A program made the translations under genes and the position numbers. A stretch of DNA of 20,117 nt from Bryobacterales bacterium (GTDB taxonomy: Bacteria > Acidobacteriota > Terriglobia > Bryobacterales > Bryobacteraceae): the NCBI GenBank assembly GCA_020853155.1, contig JADYZL010000405.1, positions 1 through 20,117 on the forward strand. The letters are read 5' to 3'. Shown one piece after another: positions 7,392 to 14,776 of the stretch. The stretch's first letter is position 1; each line of letters opens with the position of its first letter. A model generated the notes under the pieces. The model saw nothing but the letters and a program-made list of their open reading frames with translations. It was not told the DNA's origin and made no database searches.

Positions 7392-8228
7392 CTACTTGAG
7401 CAGCGCCTTCATCTCTTCCTGCGCAAAGATCGACATCGAGAGGCGGCTCCATTCCGTATTCGGATTCCGGCGGGCGGCGATCATTTCCGCTACCACGGAG
7501 ACGGCGATCTCTTCGGGTGTAATCGCCCCAATCTCCAACCCCATCGGCGCATGCAGCCTTTCGAACAGCCTCCGTTCCATCCCTTCCTTTTCGAGTTCCT
7601 TCACCGTGGAGATCACCTTGCGCTTGCTTCCCACCATCGCCACGTAGCGGGCGTCGGTGGTGACGGCCCAGCGGAGGATGCGCATGTCGTCCCGATGGCC
7701 TCGCGTGACAATCACGATATAGGTGTTCCCGTTCGTATTCAGTTCCGGGAACAGCGCCTCATACTCCCCGCTCAACGTGCCCTCGGCATCCGGGAACCGC
7801 TCCGCGTTGGCGAAACTCTCGCGGTCGTCGATCACCGTGGCCCCAAACCCCGCCAGGCTGGCTATCCGGCAAATGCTCTTCGAGATATGGCCCGCGCCAA
7901 ACAGCAGCAGTACGGGCATGGGCAGAATCGGCTCGATATAAATATCCAACTGCCCTCCACAAATCAGACCGGTTTCGTAGCTGGCGTCGTGTCCGAGATT
8001 GAAGGCAAGCTTTCGAGCGCGCTCGCTATCCATCGCTTCGCGCGCGGCATCCCAGACTTCCGCCTCCACGCAGCCGCCCCCCACCGTCCCCACGAAACTG
8101 CCGTCGTCGCGAATCAGCATCTTCGCGTTCCGATGGCTGGGAATGGAGCCGCGCACGTCGATGATCGTCGCCAGAGCGCACTTCCGCCCCTGCCGCCGCA
8201 TTCGCACGATTTCCTCAAACACGTCCAT
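7392..8228 (-). CDS. xdhC: XdhC/CoxI family molybdoenzyme maturation protein
   Basis: XdhC-family proteins bind molybdenum cofactor and assist its sulfuration and insertion into xanthine dehydrogenase-type enzymes. The 278-residue product has the N-terminal XdhC/CoxI domain with RGSIPSHRNAKMLI (26-39), GTVGGGCVEAE (47-57) and GLICGGQLDIYIEP (87-100), the conserved Cys90-Gly-Gly being part of the family signature. A Rossmann-type domain follows with LLLFGAGHIS (107-116), VIDDRE (132-137), VTRGHRDD (174-181) and YVAMVGSKRK (195-204). The C-terminus has HAPMGLEIGAITPEEIAVS, also typical. It is the first gene of the minus-strand run and is followed by a MocA-like gene. No molybdenum hydroxylase subunit is in the window, so the client is unknown. 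The ATG has no ribosome binding site but has a TATAAT 9 nt upstream. Confidence 0.93.
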   Translation of the reverse strand: MDVFEEIVRMRRQGRKCALATIIDVRGSIPSHRNAKMLIRDDGSFVGTVGGGCVEAEVWDAAREAMDSERARKLAFNLGHDASYETGLICGGQLDIYIEPILPMPVLLLFGAGHISKSICRIASLAGFGATVIDDRESFANAERFPDAEGTLSGEYEALFPELNTNGNTYIVIVTRGHRDDMRILRWAVTTDARYVAMVGSKRKVISTVKELEKEGMERRLFERLHAPMGLEIGAITPEEIAVSVVAEMIAARRNPNTEWSRLSMSIFAQEEMKALLK

Positions 8229-8237
8229 TCACTTGGG

Positions 8238-8243
8238 ATTATA
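8238..8243 (-). promoter_or_regulatory. Candidate -10 box of xdhC, placed for a near-leaderless transcript
   Basis: A perfect TATAAT on the minus strand ends 9 nt before the xdhC ATG. Transcription would begin about 2 nt before, or at, the start codon. No Shine-Dalgarno sequence is present in CCCAAGTGA. I see no convincing -35 hexamer 16-18 nt upstream. Confidence 0.45.
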
Positions 8244-8327
8244 CCGTTCCCCGCCATGGCGCCCCGAATAGCATCCTCCCCCGGCATACGGGTGGCGGCG
8301 GGCTCCGCTTCTCCGGGACAATCGGTT

Positions 8328-8639
8328 ATGGCTTGGGAAACGATCATCGCGACGGACGCGGTTCCAGACGGGGAGATGGTGGCGGTTCCGCGCGGGGATG
8401 GCGATGTCGTCGTCTGCCGCATGGGCGACGATTTCTATGTCCTCGAAGATCGCTGCCCGCATGCCAACGGCCCCCTCTCCATGGGGAACTTCAGCCCGCC
8501 GCATCTCGTGTGCCCTTGGCATGCCTGGGAGTTCGATTGCCGCAGCGGCCAGTGCATCCACTCGGATCACGCCGCCATCCAGCGTTACCCGGTCGAAATC
8601 CGCGATGGCCGGATCTGTGCGGAGTTTCCCGATGCCTGA
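8328..8639 (+). CDS. Small Rieske [2Fe-2S] ferredoxin
   Basis: This is a one-domain Rieske-type electron carrier, like the ferredoxin components of dioxygenases or the small NirD-like proteins. The 103-residue product has the full cluster-binding pair CPHANGPL (Cys43, His45) and CPWHAWEF (Cys62, His65), and the later strand DHAAIQRYPVEIRDGRI that closes the fold. It has no signal peptide or membrane segment, so it is cytoplasmic and unlike the cytochrome bc1 Rieske protein. The ATG at 8328 was chosen because the domain starts directly after it; an in-frame upstream extension looks non-coding. No clear ribosome binding site is seen. It overlaps mutM by 8 nt and diverges from xdhC across 99 bp. 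No oxygenase or reductase partner is in the window, so the partner is unknown. Confidence 0.9.
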   Translation: MAWETIIATDAVPDGEMVAVPRGDGDVVVCRMGDDFYVLEDRCPHANGPLSMGNFSPPHLVCPWHAWEFDCRSGQCIHSDHAAIQRYPVEIRDGRICAEFPDA

Positions 8640-9462
8640 GCTTCCCGAAGTGGAAACCGTGGTGCGGACGCTGGCCCCGCGCTTATGCGGCTCCGTCATC
8701 GCGAGCGTCTCCACTACCGCCTCGCGCGTCTTTCGCGGGCATCAAAAGCAGATCGAGTTGGCGCTGCCCGGCAAGCGCATTCTCGAGGTGCGCCGCCACG
8801 GCAAGAACATCCTCATTGAACTCAATCCCGGCCTCTTGCGCATCCACCTTGGGATGACCGGAAAGCTGCTCTTTGATCCCACGAACGCCACCCACGCCCG
8901 CGCGGCGCTCCATCTTCGCAACAGCCCGGCCCGCATGCTTGTCTTCGACGACCCCCGCCATTTTGGACGCTTCGAGCTGATCGAAGACGCTTCGGCGCTG
9001 GCGCTTGGTCCGGAGCCGCTCGAAATCTCCCCATCGGAGTTCACGCAAGCGCTCCACGCGCGCCGGGGGCCCGTGAAGAGCCTTCTGCTCAACCAGGCCT
9101 TCCTCCGCGGCATGGGCAACATCTATACGGACGAAGCGCTATTTCAGGCGCGCATTCACCCGCTCACGCCGGCATGCGATGTGCCCGCGAGGAAATCGTT
9201 GGCGCTCCATGAGGCGATGCGCCGCGTGCTGCTCGAAGCGATCGCGCAGGGCGGCTCTTCCATCTCCGATTACGTCGATGCGGAAGGCCGCCGCGGAGCT
9301 TTCCAATCGCGGCACCAGGTATATGGGCGCGAAGGCAAACCGTGCTCACGCTGCGGCGCGGCCATCCGGCGCATCGTCGTGGGGCAGCGCGGCACGCACT
9401 ACTGCGAACGCTGCCAGCCGGCGCCACGGGGAGTGCGCTCACCGGAGGCCGTCGCGAAGTAG
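8632..9462 (+). CDS. mutM: Formamidopyrimidine-DNA glycosylase (Fpg/MutM)
   Basis: This bifunctional DNA glycosylase/AP lyase removes 8-oxoguanine and formamidopyrimidines in base excision repair. The 276-residue product has the invariant start MPELPEVETVVRTL, where Pro2 is the catalytic nucleophile and Glu3 the acid. It also has RRHGKNILIEL with Lys58 (the Lys57 equivalent), IHLGMTGKL (71-79), the DNA-binding helix segment FLRGMGNIYTDEALF (157-171), and a C-terminal zinc finger with Cys238, Cys241, Cys258 and Cys261 and the nearby Arg in QRGTHYC. The length is normal. The ATG at 8632 lies inside the end of the Rieske gene, and GGAG about 7 nt upstream fits a ribosome binding site, so translation is probably coupled. 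The reading is secure. Confidence 0.97.
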   Translation: MPELPEVETVVRTLAPRLCGSVIASVSTTASRVFRGHQKQIELALPGKRILEVRRHGKNILIELNPGLLRIHLGMTGKLLFDPTNATHARAALHLRNSPARMLVFDDPRHFGRFELIEDASALALGPEPLEISPSEFTQALHARRGPVKSLLLNQAFLRGMGNIYTDEALFQARIHPLTPACDVPARKSLALHEAMRRVLLEAIAQGGSSISDYVDAEGRRGAFQSRHQVYGREGKPCSRCGAAIRRIVVGQRGTHYCERCQPAPRGVRSPEAVAK

Positions 9463-9479
9463 ACAAGAGAGCGTTCCCA

Positions 9480-9492
9480 CGGAGGGCCTCCG
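9480..9492. terminator. Small GC hairpin between convergent mutM and DHPS-like genes
   Basis: CGGAGGGCCTCCG is a palindrome with a 5-bp stem if a 3-nt loop is allowed. It lies in the 33 bp between two converging stop codons, where a bidirectional terminator would be expected. It lacks a T-run and the stem is short, so the call is weak. Confidence 0.2.
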
Positions 9493-9495
9493 CGT

Positions 9496-10482
9496 TCAGG
9501 ATTCCCCGCGAAGAGGCGGCCGCAGTGGCGCTTGTTCGCCCTTTCGCCCCATGCCGCCTGCGCCGCCGGGTTGCGGGCGGACAAACACCCCACGCGGACG
9601 CGCTGGCGCAAATGGACGCCTCGATTTCGGAGCGGCATCTTCGCCGCGCGCGAGAAGCAGTGGGTCGATCAGATTGGCGATGGAGCGATACTCGACGCTG
9701 TGGGGACCGCGAATGCCGTGAACCCCAGCTTGTATGGCGAAAGTGGCCGCGGCAAGTTCCACCGCATGCCCGCCTTCCGGAAGAGCCTCCCCAGCAAAGA
9801 GTTTTCCCGCCACCGTCATCACCACCGGATAATCGATTTCCCGCAGCCGGTCGTAGTGGCCCAGGATCTGAGAGTTTTCTTCCTTGCGCTTGCCGAGCCC
9901 GAGGCCCGGATCCACCAGAATCCGCGTGCGCGGCACCCCGGCCCGCAAAGCCCGGTTGACGTTCGCGCTGAGCACGACGAGCGCCTCATTGACGGGGTCG
10001 TGCAGCGGAGAGAGCTGGCTCCACGCCGCCGGCGTTTCGCGCATGTGAGCGATGATGAGTGCTCCGTCGTGCTGGCTTACGGCGGGGGCGAGTTCCGGGT
10101 CCACCTTCAACCCGCTGGGGTCGTTAATAAACGTAGCGCCCGCCTGCAGAACCGCCGCCGCCACGGCGGCATGGCACGTCGTGACGCAGATCCAGGGAAC
10201 GTTCTCCTTCCGCAACCGTTTCACCATGGGCAGGACGCTGCGCAACTCCACTTCCGCGCTCACCGGCCAGCGGGTGGGGTTCAGGCTCATCGCCGAGAGA
10301 TCGATCACATCCGCGCCCGTTTCCGCGGCCCGCACCGCTTGCATCGCAAGAAGATCCAGATCGCGAAACGGTTCCTCCGGCTCTTCGAGGCGCGGCAGCT
10401 TCGTGGTGTGAAAAACCAGGGTGCGGTCTCCCAATGAAATCGCTTCCTGCTTCAGTTCAAGACGGAATCGTTTACGCGGCAT
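9496..10482 (-). CDS. Degenerate dihydropteroate-synthase-like protein
   Basis: The 328-residue product has the order and spacing of the pterin-binding TIM barrel of dihydropteroate synthase (FolP): TGADVIDLSA (55-64), PVSAEVELRSVLPMVKRL (73-90), AGATFINDPSG (114-124), HMRETP (146-151), RILVDPGLGLGKRKEEN (187-203) and AIQAGVHGIRG (249-259). Several catalytic motifs are changed. The usual MGILNVTPDSF is replaced by text around VFHTTKLP (23-30), DIGGESTRPG by DLSAMSLNPT (61-70), SVDT by CVTT (99-102), SRKSF by VAGKLF (224-229), and the final RVHD by RGPHS (258-262). A basic Pro/Gly-rich tail of about 48 residues follows the barrel. An in-frame TAA lies 6 nt before the ATG, so the start is firm, though no ribosome binding site is seen. 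It is either a divergent synthase or a paralog with another pterin-related role. The fold is confident; activity is doubtful. Confidence 0.8.
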   Translation of the reverse strand: MPRKRFRLELKQEAISLGDRTLVFHTTKLPRLEEPEEPFRDLDLLAMQAVRAAETGADVIDLSAMSLNPTRWPVSAEVELRSVLPMVKRLRKENVPWICVTTCHAAVAAAVLQAGATFINDPSGLKVDPELAPAVSQHDGALIIAHMRETPAAWSQLSPLHDPVNEALVVLSANVNRALRAGVPRTRILVDPGLGLGKRKEENSQILGHYDRLREIDYPVVMTVAGKLFAGEALPEGGHAVELAAATFAIQAGVHGIRGPHSVEYRSIANLIDPLLLARGEDAAPKSRRPFAPARPRGVFVRPQPGGAGGMGRKGEQAPLRPPLRGES

Positions 10483-10525
10483 GGTGGCTTAGAAAATCGG
10501 CGGGCAGGCTTTCCGATGGGATTCG

Positions 10526-10551
10526 CGGGCAAGGAAATCCCTCATTGCCCG
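10526..10551. repeat. Inverted repeat between permease and DHPS-like gene
   Basis: CGGGCAA (10526-10532) and TTGCCCG (10545-10551) are exact reverse complements around a 12-nt spacer. The element lies in the 132-bp gap after the permease stop and before the DHPS-like start. No T-run follows, so it may be a factor-dependent terminator, an mRNA-stabilising hairpin or an operator. I see no gene in the gap. Confidence 0.4.
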
Positions 10552-10614
10552 GCTCTCTCTCATTCTCCCACGCTTGCCGGTGCTCGCACACGAGGCGCCA
10601 GGCGCTTCTGGAGG

Positions 10615-12036
10615 CTAACCCCGCGCGGCGCTGCCGCGGCCCCGCTGGCGCTTCCACAAATAATAGACCGGGATACCCAGCAGCACCAATCCTAGACCCG
10701 GCCACGTAAAGCGCGGCTTATAGACGAGCAACAGCAGCGAGATCGCGACCGCGCAAACCGTGTAGAAGGCCGGGATGAACGGATAGCCGATCGCCTTATA
10801 CGGGCGCTCCATCTCCGGCCGCTTGCGGCGCAATACGAAAAGCGCGGATGTGGTGGCCGCATAGAACAGAAGGACGGCGAAAATCACATAGTCGAGCAAG
10901 TCGTTGTAAGTGCCCGAAAGACACAACAGGCTGGCCCAGATACATTGCACCACGAGAGAAGCATTCGGGCTCGCCGTGCGGCGGTTGAGCTTCGAAACCG
11001 CCCGGAAGAAGAGTCCGTCGAGAGACATTGCGTAATAGACGCGGGCCCCCGCCAGCAGCAATCCGTTGATGCAGCCGAAGGTCGAGATCATGATGGCGAT
11101 AGCCATCACCTGCCGGGCAACCGGGCCGAGCAGCACCTCGGCGGCGGCGGTGCCCACGCGATCCGCCGGCGCATGCTGGATCGCCTCGAACGGAAGCACC
11201 TGCAGGTAGACCCAGTTCGTCGCCAGGTAGAGCGCGGAGACGCTCAATACGCCGATCGTGAGCGCGAGCGGCAGGTTGCGTTTCGGGTTGCGCACTTCCT
11301 CCCCGGTGAACGTGACGTTATACCAGGCGTCGGAGGCAAAGAGCGAGCCCACCGTCGCCACGCCCACCAGGCGCAGTCCCTCCCACCAACCCAGGTTGGC
11401 GGGCCAGAAGATTTCTAGATTCGCCGCTCCGGCCCCGGAACGTGAACCTAACAGCAGCCCCAACAAAATCAGCCCAAGCAGCGCGCCGGTCTTGGTGATC
11501 GTAAACACATTCTGGAGAATCGCGCCGTAGCGAAGCCCTCGCGTATTCCACCACGTCAGAAACACCAGAATCGCGATGGCAAGCGCTTGCAGCGTGGTGA
11601 TCCGCAGAGGCCCCAGCCCGAGCAGCACATTCGCGTCGGAGATCGCCGGAAACAGCACGCCCGCGAACTTCGCAAAGGCCACGGCAACCGCGGCAACCGT
11701 GCCCGTCTGGATCACCAGAAAGAGCGTCCAGCCATAAAGAAATCCGGTCAAGGGGCCGTAGGCCTCGCGGAGATACACATACTTCCCGCCCGCGTGCGGC
11801 ATGGCAGCGGCTAGCTCTCCATAGCTCAGCGCGGCGCAAAGCGTAAGGATGGCGGTCACCAACCAGACCACCAGCAGCAACCCCGGCGAACCCACCTGCC
11901 GGGCGATGTCCGCCGACACAATGAAGATGCCGCTGCCGATCATCGACCCCATCACGATCGTGGTGGCGTCGAGCAGCCCAAGCCCCTTGACGAGCCCGCC
12001 CGCCCTTTCCGCTGGATTCGTGATTGTGTCAGCCAT
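10615..12036 (-). CDS. APC-family amino acid permease
   Basis: This is an inner-membrane amino acid transporter of the APC superfamily, resembling the L-amino-acid transporter (LAT/SteT) branch. The 473-residue product from the ATG at 12036 has about 12 hydrophobic segments. The first carries the substrate-site motif MGSMIGSGIFIVSADIA, followed by SYGELAAAMPHAGGKYVYLREAYGP, a strongly family-like signature. The end is LLGIPVYYLWKRQRG. A GTG at 12051 would add five residues (MTFIP), but GGAG then lies right against the start, so 12036 is preferred. That start overlaps the end of thiE by 8 nt, so expression is probably coupled to thiE. Substrate cannot be read from sequence; the thiE context raises the possibility of a substrate linked to thiamine or its precursors, which is only inference. 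Confidence 0.9.
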   Translation of the reverse strand: MADTITNPAERAGGLVKGLGLLDATTIVMGSMIGSGIFIVSADIARQVGSPGLLLVVWLVTAILTLCAALSYGELAAAMPHAGGKYVYLREAYGPLTGFLYGWTLFLVIQTGTVAAVAVAFAKFAGVLFPAISDANVLLGLGPLRITTLQALAIAILVFLTWWNTRGLRYGAILQNVFTITKTGALLGLILLGLLLGSRSGAGAANLEIFWPANLGWWEGLRLVGVATVGSLFASDAWYNVTFTGEEVRNPKRNLPLALTIGVLSVSALYLATNWVYLQVLPFEAIQHAPADRVGTAAAEVLLGPVARQVMAIAIMISTFGCINGLLLAGARVYYAMSLDGLFFRAVSKLNRRTASPNASLVVQCIWASLLCLSGTYNDLLDYVIFAVLLFYAATTSALFVLRRKRPEMERPYKAIGYPFIPAFYTVCAVAISLLLLVYKPRFTWPGLGLVLLGIPVYYLWKRQRGRGSAARG

Positions 12037-12697
12037 GGGGATAAAGGTCACTCCACTGGGTCATGCGGCGCCGGATGTCGCCGGCCGTGTCTCCAAGCGC
12101 GTAAAGATCGCCGATAATCGCCGCGCTCGCGATTCCCACGTCAAACAGCCGCTGAGCGTTTTCGAGGGTCACGCCCCCGATGCCCACCACCGGATGCCCG
12201 GCGCTCCCGGCAATCAGCCGCAGCGGCTCCAGCCCCACCATGGGGTCGGGATTTTGCTTGTTCACCGTGCCGAAAATGGGGCCGATCGCCAGGTAATCCA
12301 CCGGCTCCGCCGCGCCTTCCCGCAGTTGCTTGAGATTGTGCGTGGAATAGCCGAGCGGCAATTCGCCGCCCAGCACCCGCCGCGCGTCGGAAGGAAGCAG
12401 ATCCTCCTGCCCCACGTGCAACCCCGCGTTCAGCAGCCGCGCCAGATCGGCACGATCGTTCATGACAAACGTCACGCCGGCCTCCGCGCAATACGCGGCC
12501 ACCCGTGCCGCCTCCTCGAAAAGCGCGCGCGTGAACCCCTCCTTGTGCCGCAGTTGGAGAATCCGCCCGCCGCCTTCGATGATCGCGCGCGCCGCGTCGA
12601 GCGGAGTCAACCGCCGCGCGCCGAGCGTGGCCGTATCCAGAATGGGGTAGACGCGCGGCAGGGCAAAACGCGCCTCGTTCGAATTCGCTCGCCTCAT
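12029..12697 (-). CDS. thiE: Thiamine-phosphate synthase
   Basis: ThiE joins HMP-pyrophosphate and thiazole phosphate to make thiamine monophosphate. The 222-residue product is a TIM barrel with motifs in family order: GGGRILQLRHKE (42-53), FVMNDRADLARL (77-88), LHVGQEDLLPSDAR (93-106), GYSTHN (116-121), VDYLAIGPIFGTVNK (133-147) and VVGIGGVTLENAQRL (170-184). The pyrophosphate-binding NDR and Lys147 equivalents are present. The length is normal. The ATG at 12697 overlaps the ABC exporter stop as ATGA, and the thiE stop overlaps the permease start by 8 nt, so the gene sits in the middle of a coupled operon. TenI-type relatives are an alternative, but the complete substrate motifs favour ThiE. 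No thiamine riboswitch is evident upstream of the operon. Confidence 0.93.
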   Translation of the reverse strand: MRRANSNEARFALPRVYPILDTATLGARRLTPLDAARAIIEGGGRILQLRHKEGFTRALFEEAARVAAYCAEAGVTFVMNDRADLARLLNAGLHVGQEDLLPSDARRVLGGELPLGYSTHNLKQLREGAAEPVDYLAIGPIFGTVNKQNPDPMVGLEPLRLIAGSAGHPVVGIGGVTLENAQRLFDVGIASAAIIGDLYALGDTAGDIRRRMTQWSDLYPHG

Positions 12698-14577
12698 GCG
12701 TTGTGTGCCTCCGGCAGCCGTTGCAAGGCCGGTTCCGATCCTCGCTGCGAGTGCTCCTGATCCCGGTACTGCAATTGATAGAGGCGATGGTAAATCCCCC
12801 GCTGCGCCAGCAGTTCCCGGTGCGTGCCCTGTTCCCGCAATTCGCCGCGGTGCATCACCAGGATGCGGTCCGCCTTCTGGATCGTCGAGAGGCGATGCGC
12901 GATGATCAGCGATGTGCGGCCCTTCACCATCTTGCCCAGGGCGTCCCGCACCTTCTGTTCCGTCTCTGTATCCACGCTTGATGTCGCTTCGTCGAGAATC
13001 AGAAATCGCGGATTGTGCGCCAGTGCGCGGGCAAAACTCACAAGTTGCTTCTGCCCGGTTGAGAGGCCCTCGCCGCGCTCCCGCACCGGCTGATCGAAGC
13101 GCAAGGGGAGCGCCTCGATGTAATCGAGCAGATTCACCTGTTCCGCGGCGGAAATCAGGTCCTCGTCCTGAATCCAGGAACTGCCCAGCCGGATGTTTCC
13201 GCCCAGCGTTCCCGTAAACAAATACGGGTCCTGCAGCACGATGCCGAAATGCCGGCGAAGGTCGCGCGGGTCCAGTTCCCGGATGTCGATGCCGCCGATG
13301 CGAATGTGGCCTTTCTGCACGTCGTAGAAGCGCAGCAGCAGGCTAATCAGCGTGGTCTTCCCCGCGCCCGTATGTCCGACGATGGCCACCATCTCGCCCG
13401 GTTCAATCCGGATGCTGAAGTCGCGCAGAATCCATTCCTCATCCCGGTACGCGAACCAGACATTCTGAAAATCAATCGTGCGCGCCTCCTCCGGAAACGG
13501 CTTGGGACCCGCGGGAGCCTGAATCTCCACCGGCGTATCGATCAGCTTGAAAATGCGCTCGCCCGCCGAGAGTGCCGATTGCAGCAGGTTGTACTTCTCA
13601 CTCAGTTCCTGGATCGGCCGGAAGAATCGCGAGCCGTATTGAAAGAAGGCGACGAGAGACCCTATCGAAACAGCATCGTTTTGAATCAGAACGCCCGCTC
13701 GCGCGAGGATGGCCGCCAGCGCCACCGCCCCCGTGAACTCGACCACCGGATAGAACCAGCCATAGGCGAAAATCGTGCGCCGCATCGCCTCCCGGTATTC
13801 CTGGTTCACCACGGCGAAATCGTCCAGGGCGCGCCGCTGGCGGTTGAACAGTTGCAGCACGGCGATGCCCGTCACGTGCTCGTTCAGGAATGCGTTGATT
13901 TTCGCCGTGGCAAGGCGGGTCTGCGTGTAGCCCTCCTGCGAAGCCTTGCGGAAGCGATACGTCGCGTACACGACAACCGGAATCGCGAGCGTCAGCAGCA
14001 ACGTCAGTTGCGGGCTCAGCAGAAACATCGCCGTGATGATCAGCGTGAGCGAGAGCACGTCGGCCAGCGCCGTCACCAGGCCGGAGGCGAACAACTCATT
14101 GAGCACATCCACGTCCGTGGTCACGCGCGTCACCAGCCTTCCAACCGGGTTCCGGTCGTAGTAGGCGAGGTCCAACTGCTGCAGCTTCTCCATCAACGCG
14201 CGGCGGATGCTGAACATCGCATGCTGCCCGGTCCACTGCATGATGTAGCTCTGGATGAACTGGAGCACGAACGTCAACACCAGCGCGACAAAAAAAGCGG
14301 TGGAAATCCACACGATGGCCGTGGGCGGATCTTGCGGCAGATAAGGCGCAAGCAACGCGGGCAGAGGTTGGCGGGGCGTGGCCAAGTAGCTGTCAATCGC
14401 CAGTTTGCTCAACAGCGGCGGCGCCACCTGGAGCATCGCATAGAGCCCCAGCGAAACCAGCGCCACTGCGACTTGTTTGCGGTAAGGCAGCAGGCACGCA
14501 AGCATCCGCCGCGTAAGCCGCCAATCGTAGCGTTTTGCGGAAACCTGTTCTTCGTTGCTCGAGCCGGACGCAGCCAC
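12694..14577 (-). CDS. ABC exporter, fused membrane and ATPase domains (MsbA/MdlB-like)
   Basis: This is a half-size ABC exporter that must dimerise. The 627-residue product has an N-terminal membrane domain with about six helices (residues 30-320) and a C-terminal ATPase. The ATPase shows Walker A GHTGAGKT (401-408), Q-loop LQDPYLF (448-454), signature LSTGQ (505-509), Walker B FLILDE (525-530), D-loop SSVD and switch His561 in IAHRLST. The signature has Thr in place of the commoner Gly or Val, which is tolerated in this group. Overall it resembles multidrug or lipid exporters such as MdlB/YheH, some of which are heterodimers; no partner gene is here. The GTG start at 14577 lacks a ribosome binding site but has a TACACT 7 nt upstream. 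Its stop overlaps thiE as ATGA. Substrate is unknown. Confidence 0.93.
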   Translation of the reverse strand: MAASGSSNEEQVSAKRYDWRLTRRMLACLLPYRKQVAVALVSLGLYAMLQVAPPLLSKLAIDSYLATPRQPLPALLAPYLPQDPPTAIVWISTAFFVALVLTFVLQFIQSYIMQWTGQHAMFSIRRALMEKLQQLDLAYYDRNPVGRLVTRVTTDVDVLNELFASGLVTALADVLSLTLIITAMFLLSPQLTLLLTLAIPVVVYATYRFRKASQEGYTQTRLATAKINAFLNEHVTGIAVLQLFNRQRRALDDFAVVNQEYREAMRRTIFAYGWFYPVVEFTGAVALAAILARAGVLIQNDAVSIGSLVAFFQYGSRFFRPIQELSEKYNLLQSALSAGERIFKLIDTPVEIQAPAGPKPFPEEARTIDFQNVWFAYRDEEWILRDFSIRIEPGEMVAIVGHTGAGKTTLISLLLRFYDVQKGHIRIGGIDIRELDPRDLRRHFGIVLQDPYLFTGTLGGNIRLGSSWIQDEDLISAAEQVNLLDYIEALPLRFDQPVRERGEGLSTGQKQLVSFARALAHNPRFLILDEATSSVDTETEQKVRDALGKMVKGRTSLIIAHRLSTIQKADRILVMHRGELREQGTHRELLAQRGIYHRLYQLQYRDQEHSQRGSEPALQRLPEAHNA

Positions 14578-14584
14578 AGTTTCG

Positions 14585-14590
14585 AGTGTA
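14585..14590 (-). promoter_or_regulatory. Candidate -10 box of the ABC exporter-thiE-permease operon
   Basis: TACACT on the minus strand ends 7 nt before the GTG start of the exporter. If used, transcription would begin at the start codon itself, giving a leaderless mRNA. No Shine-Dalgarno sequence is present in that interval, and no clear -35 box is seen. Confidence 0.35.
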
Positions 14591-14679
14591 CCCGGAATCC
14601 CTCGAAGGCCGCGTTATCCGGCGGGAAGCCAGGGCCGTCTCATGACTGTCGACGGGAACACCTCCCCGATCCAAACGGG

Positions 14680-14715
14680 AAAATGGGCGCCACCCCGTCC
14701 CGAGATAGCGCCCAT
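14680..14715 (-). terminator. Intrinsic-type terminator of the TonB-dependent receptor gene
   Basis: On the minus strand ATGGGCGC (14715-14708) and GCGCCCAT (14690-14683) form a perfect 8-bp stem with a 17-nt loop, and the last T of the stem begins a run of four T residues. It lies about 60 nt after the receptor stop codon and before the ABC operon promoter region. The rest of the 199-bp gap shows no gene. Confidence 0.55.
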
Positions 14716-14776
14716 AACGATGAAAGCGGCCTAGGCCCCTCCGAAGTAGCCCTCGCGACGCTCCCCAAATCGGTCG

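Noticed and set aside
7311..8327. Upstream in-frame extension of the Rieske ferredoxin
   Set aside because: The extension is antisense to xdhC and reads as low-quality His/Arg-rich text. The Rieske domain starts directly at the ATG at 8328.
10472..10705. Minus-strand 77-codon frame spanning the permease/DHPS-like gap
   Set aside because: It overlaps the permease C-terminus and the DHPS-like start in another frame and shows no domain or ribosome binding site.
14729..14738. Palindrome GGCCTAGGCC after the receptor gene as a terminator
   Set aside because: It has no loop and no following T-run; the nearby 8-bp stem with a T-run is a better terminator.
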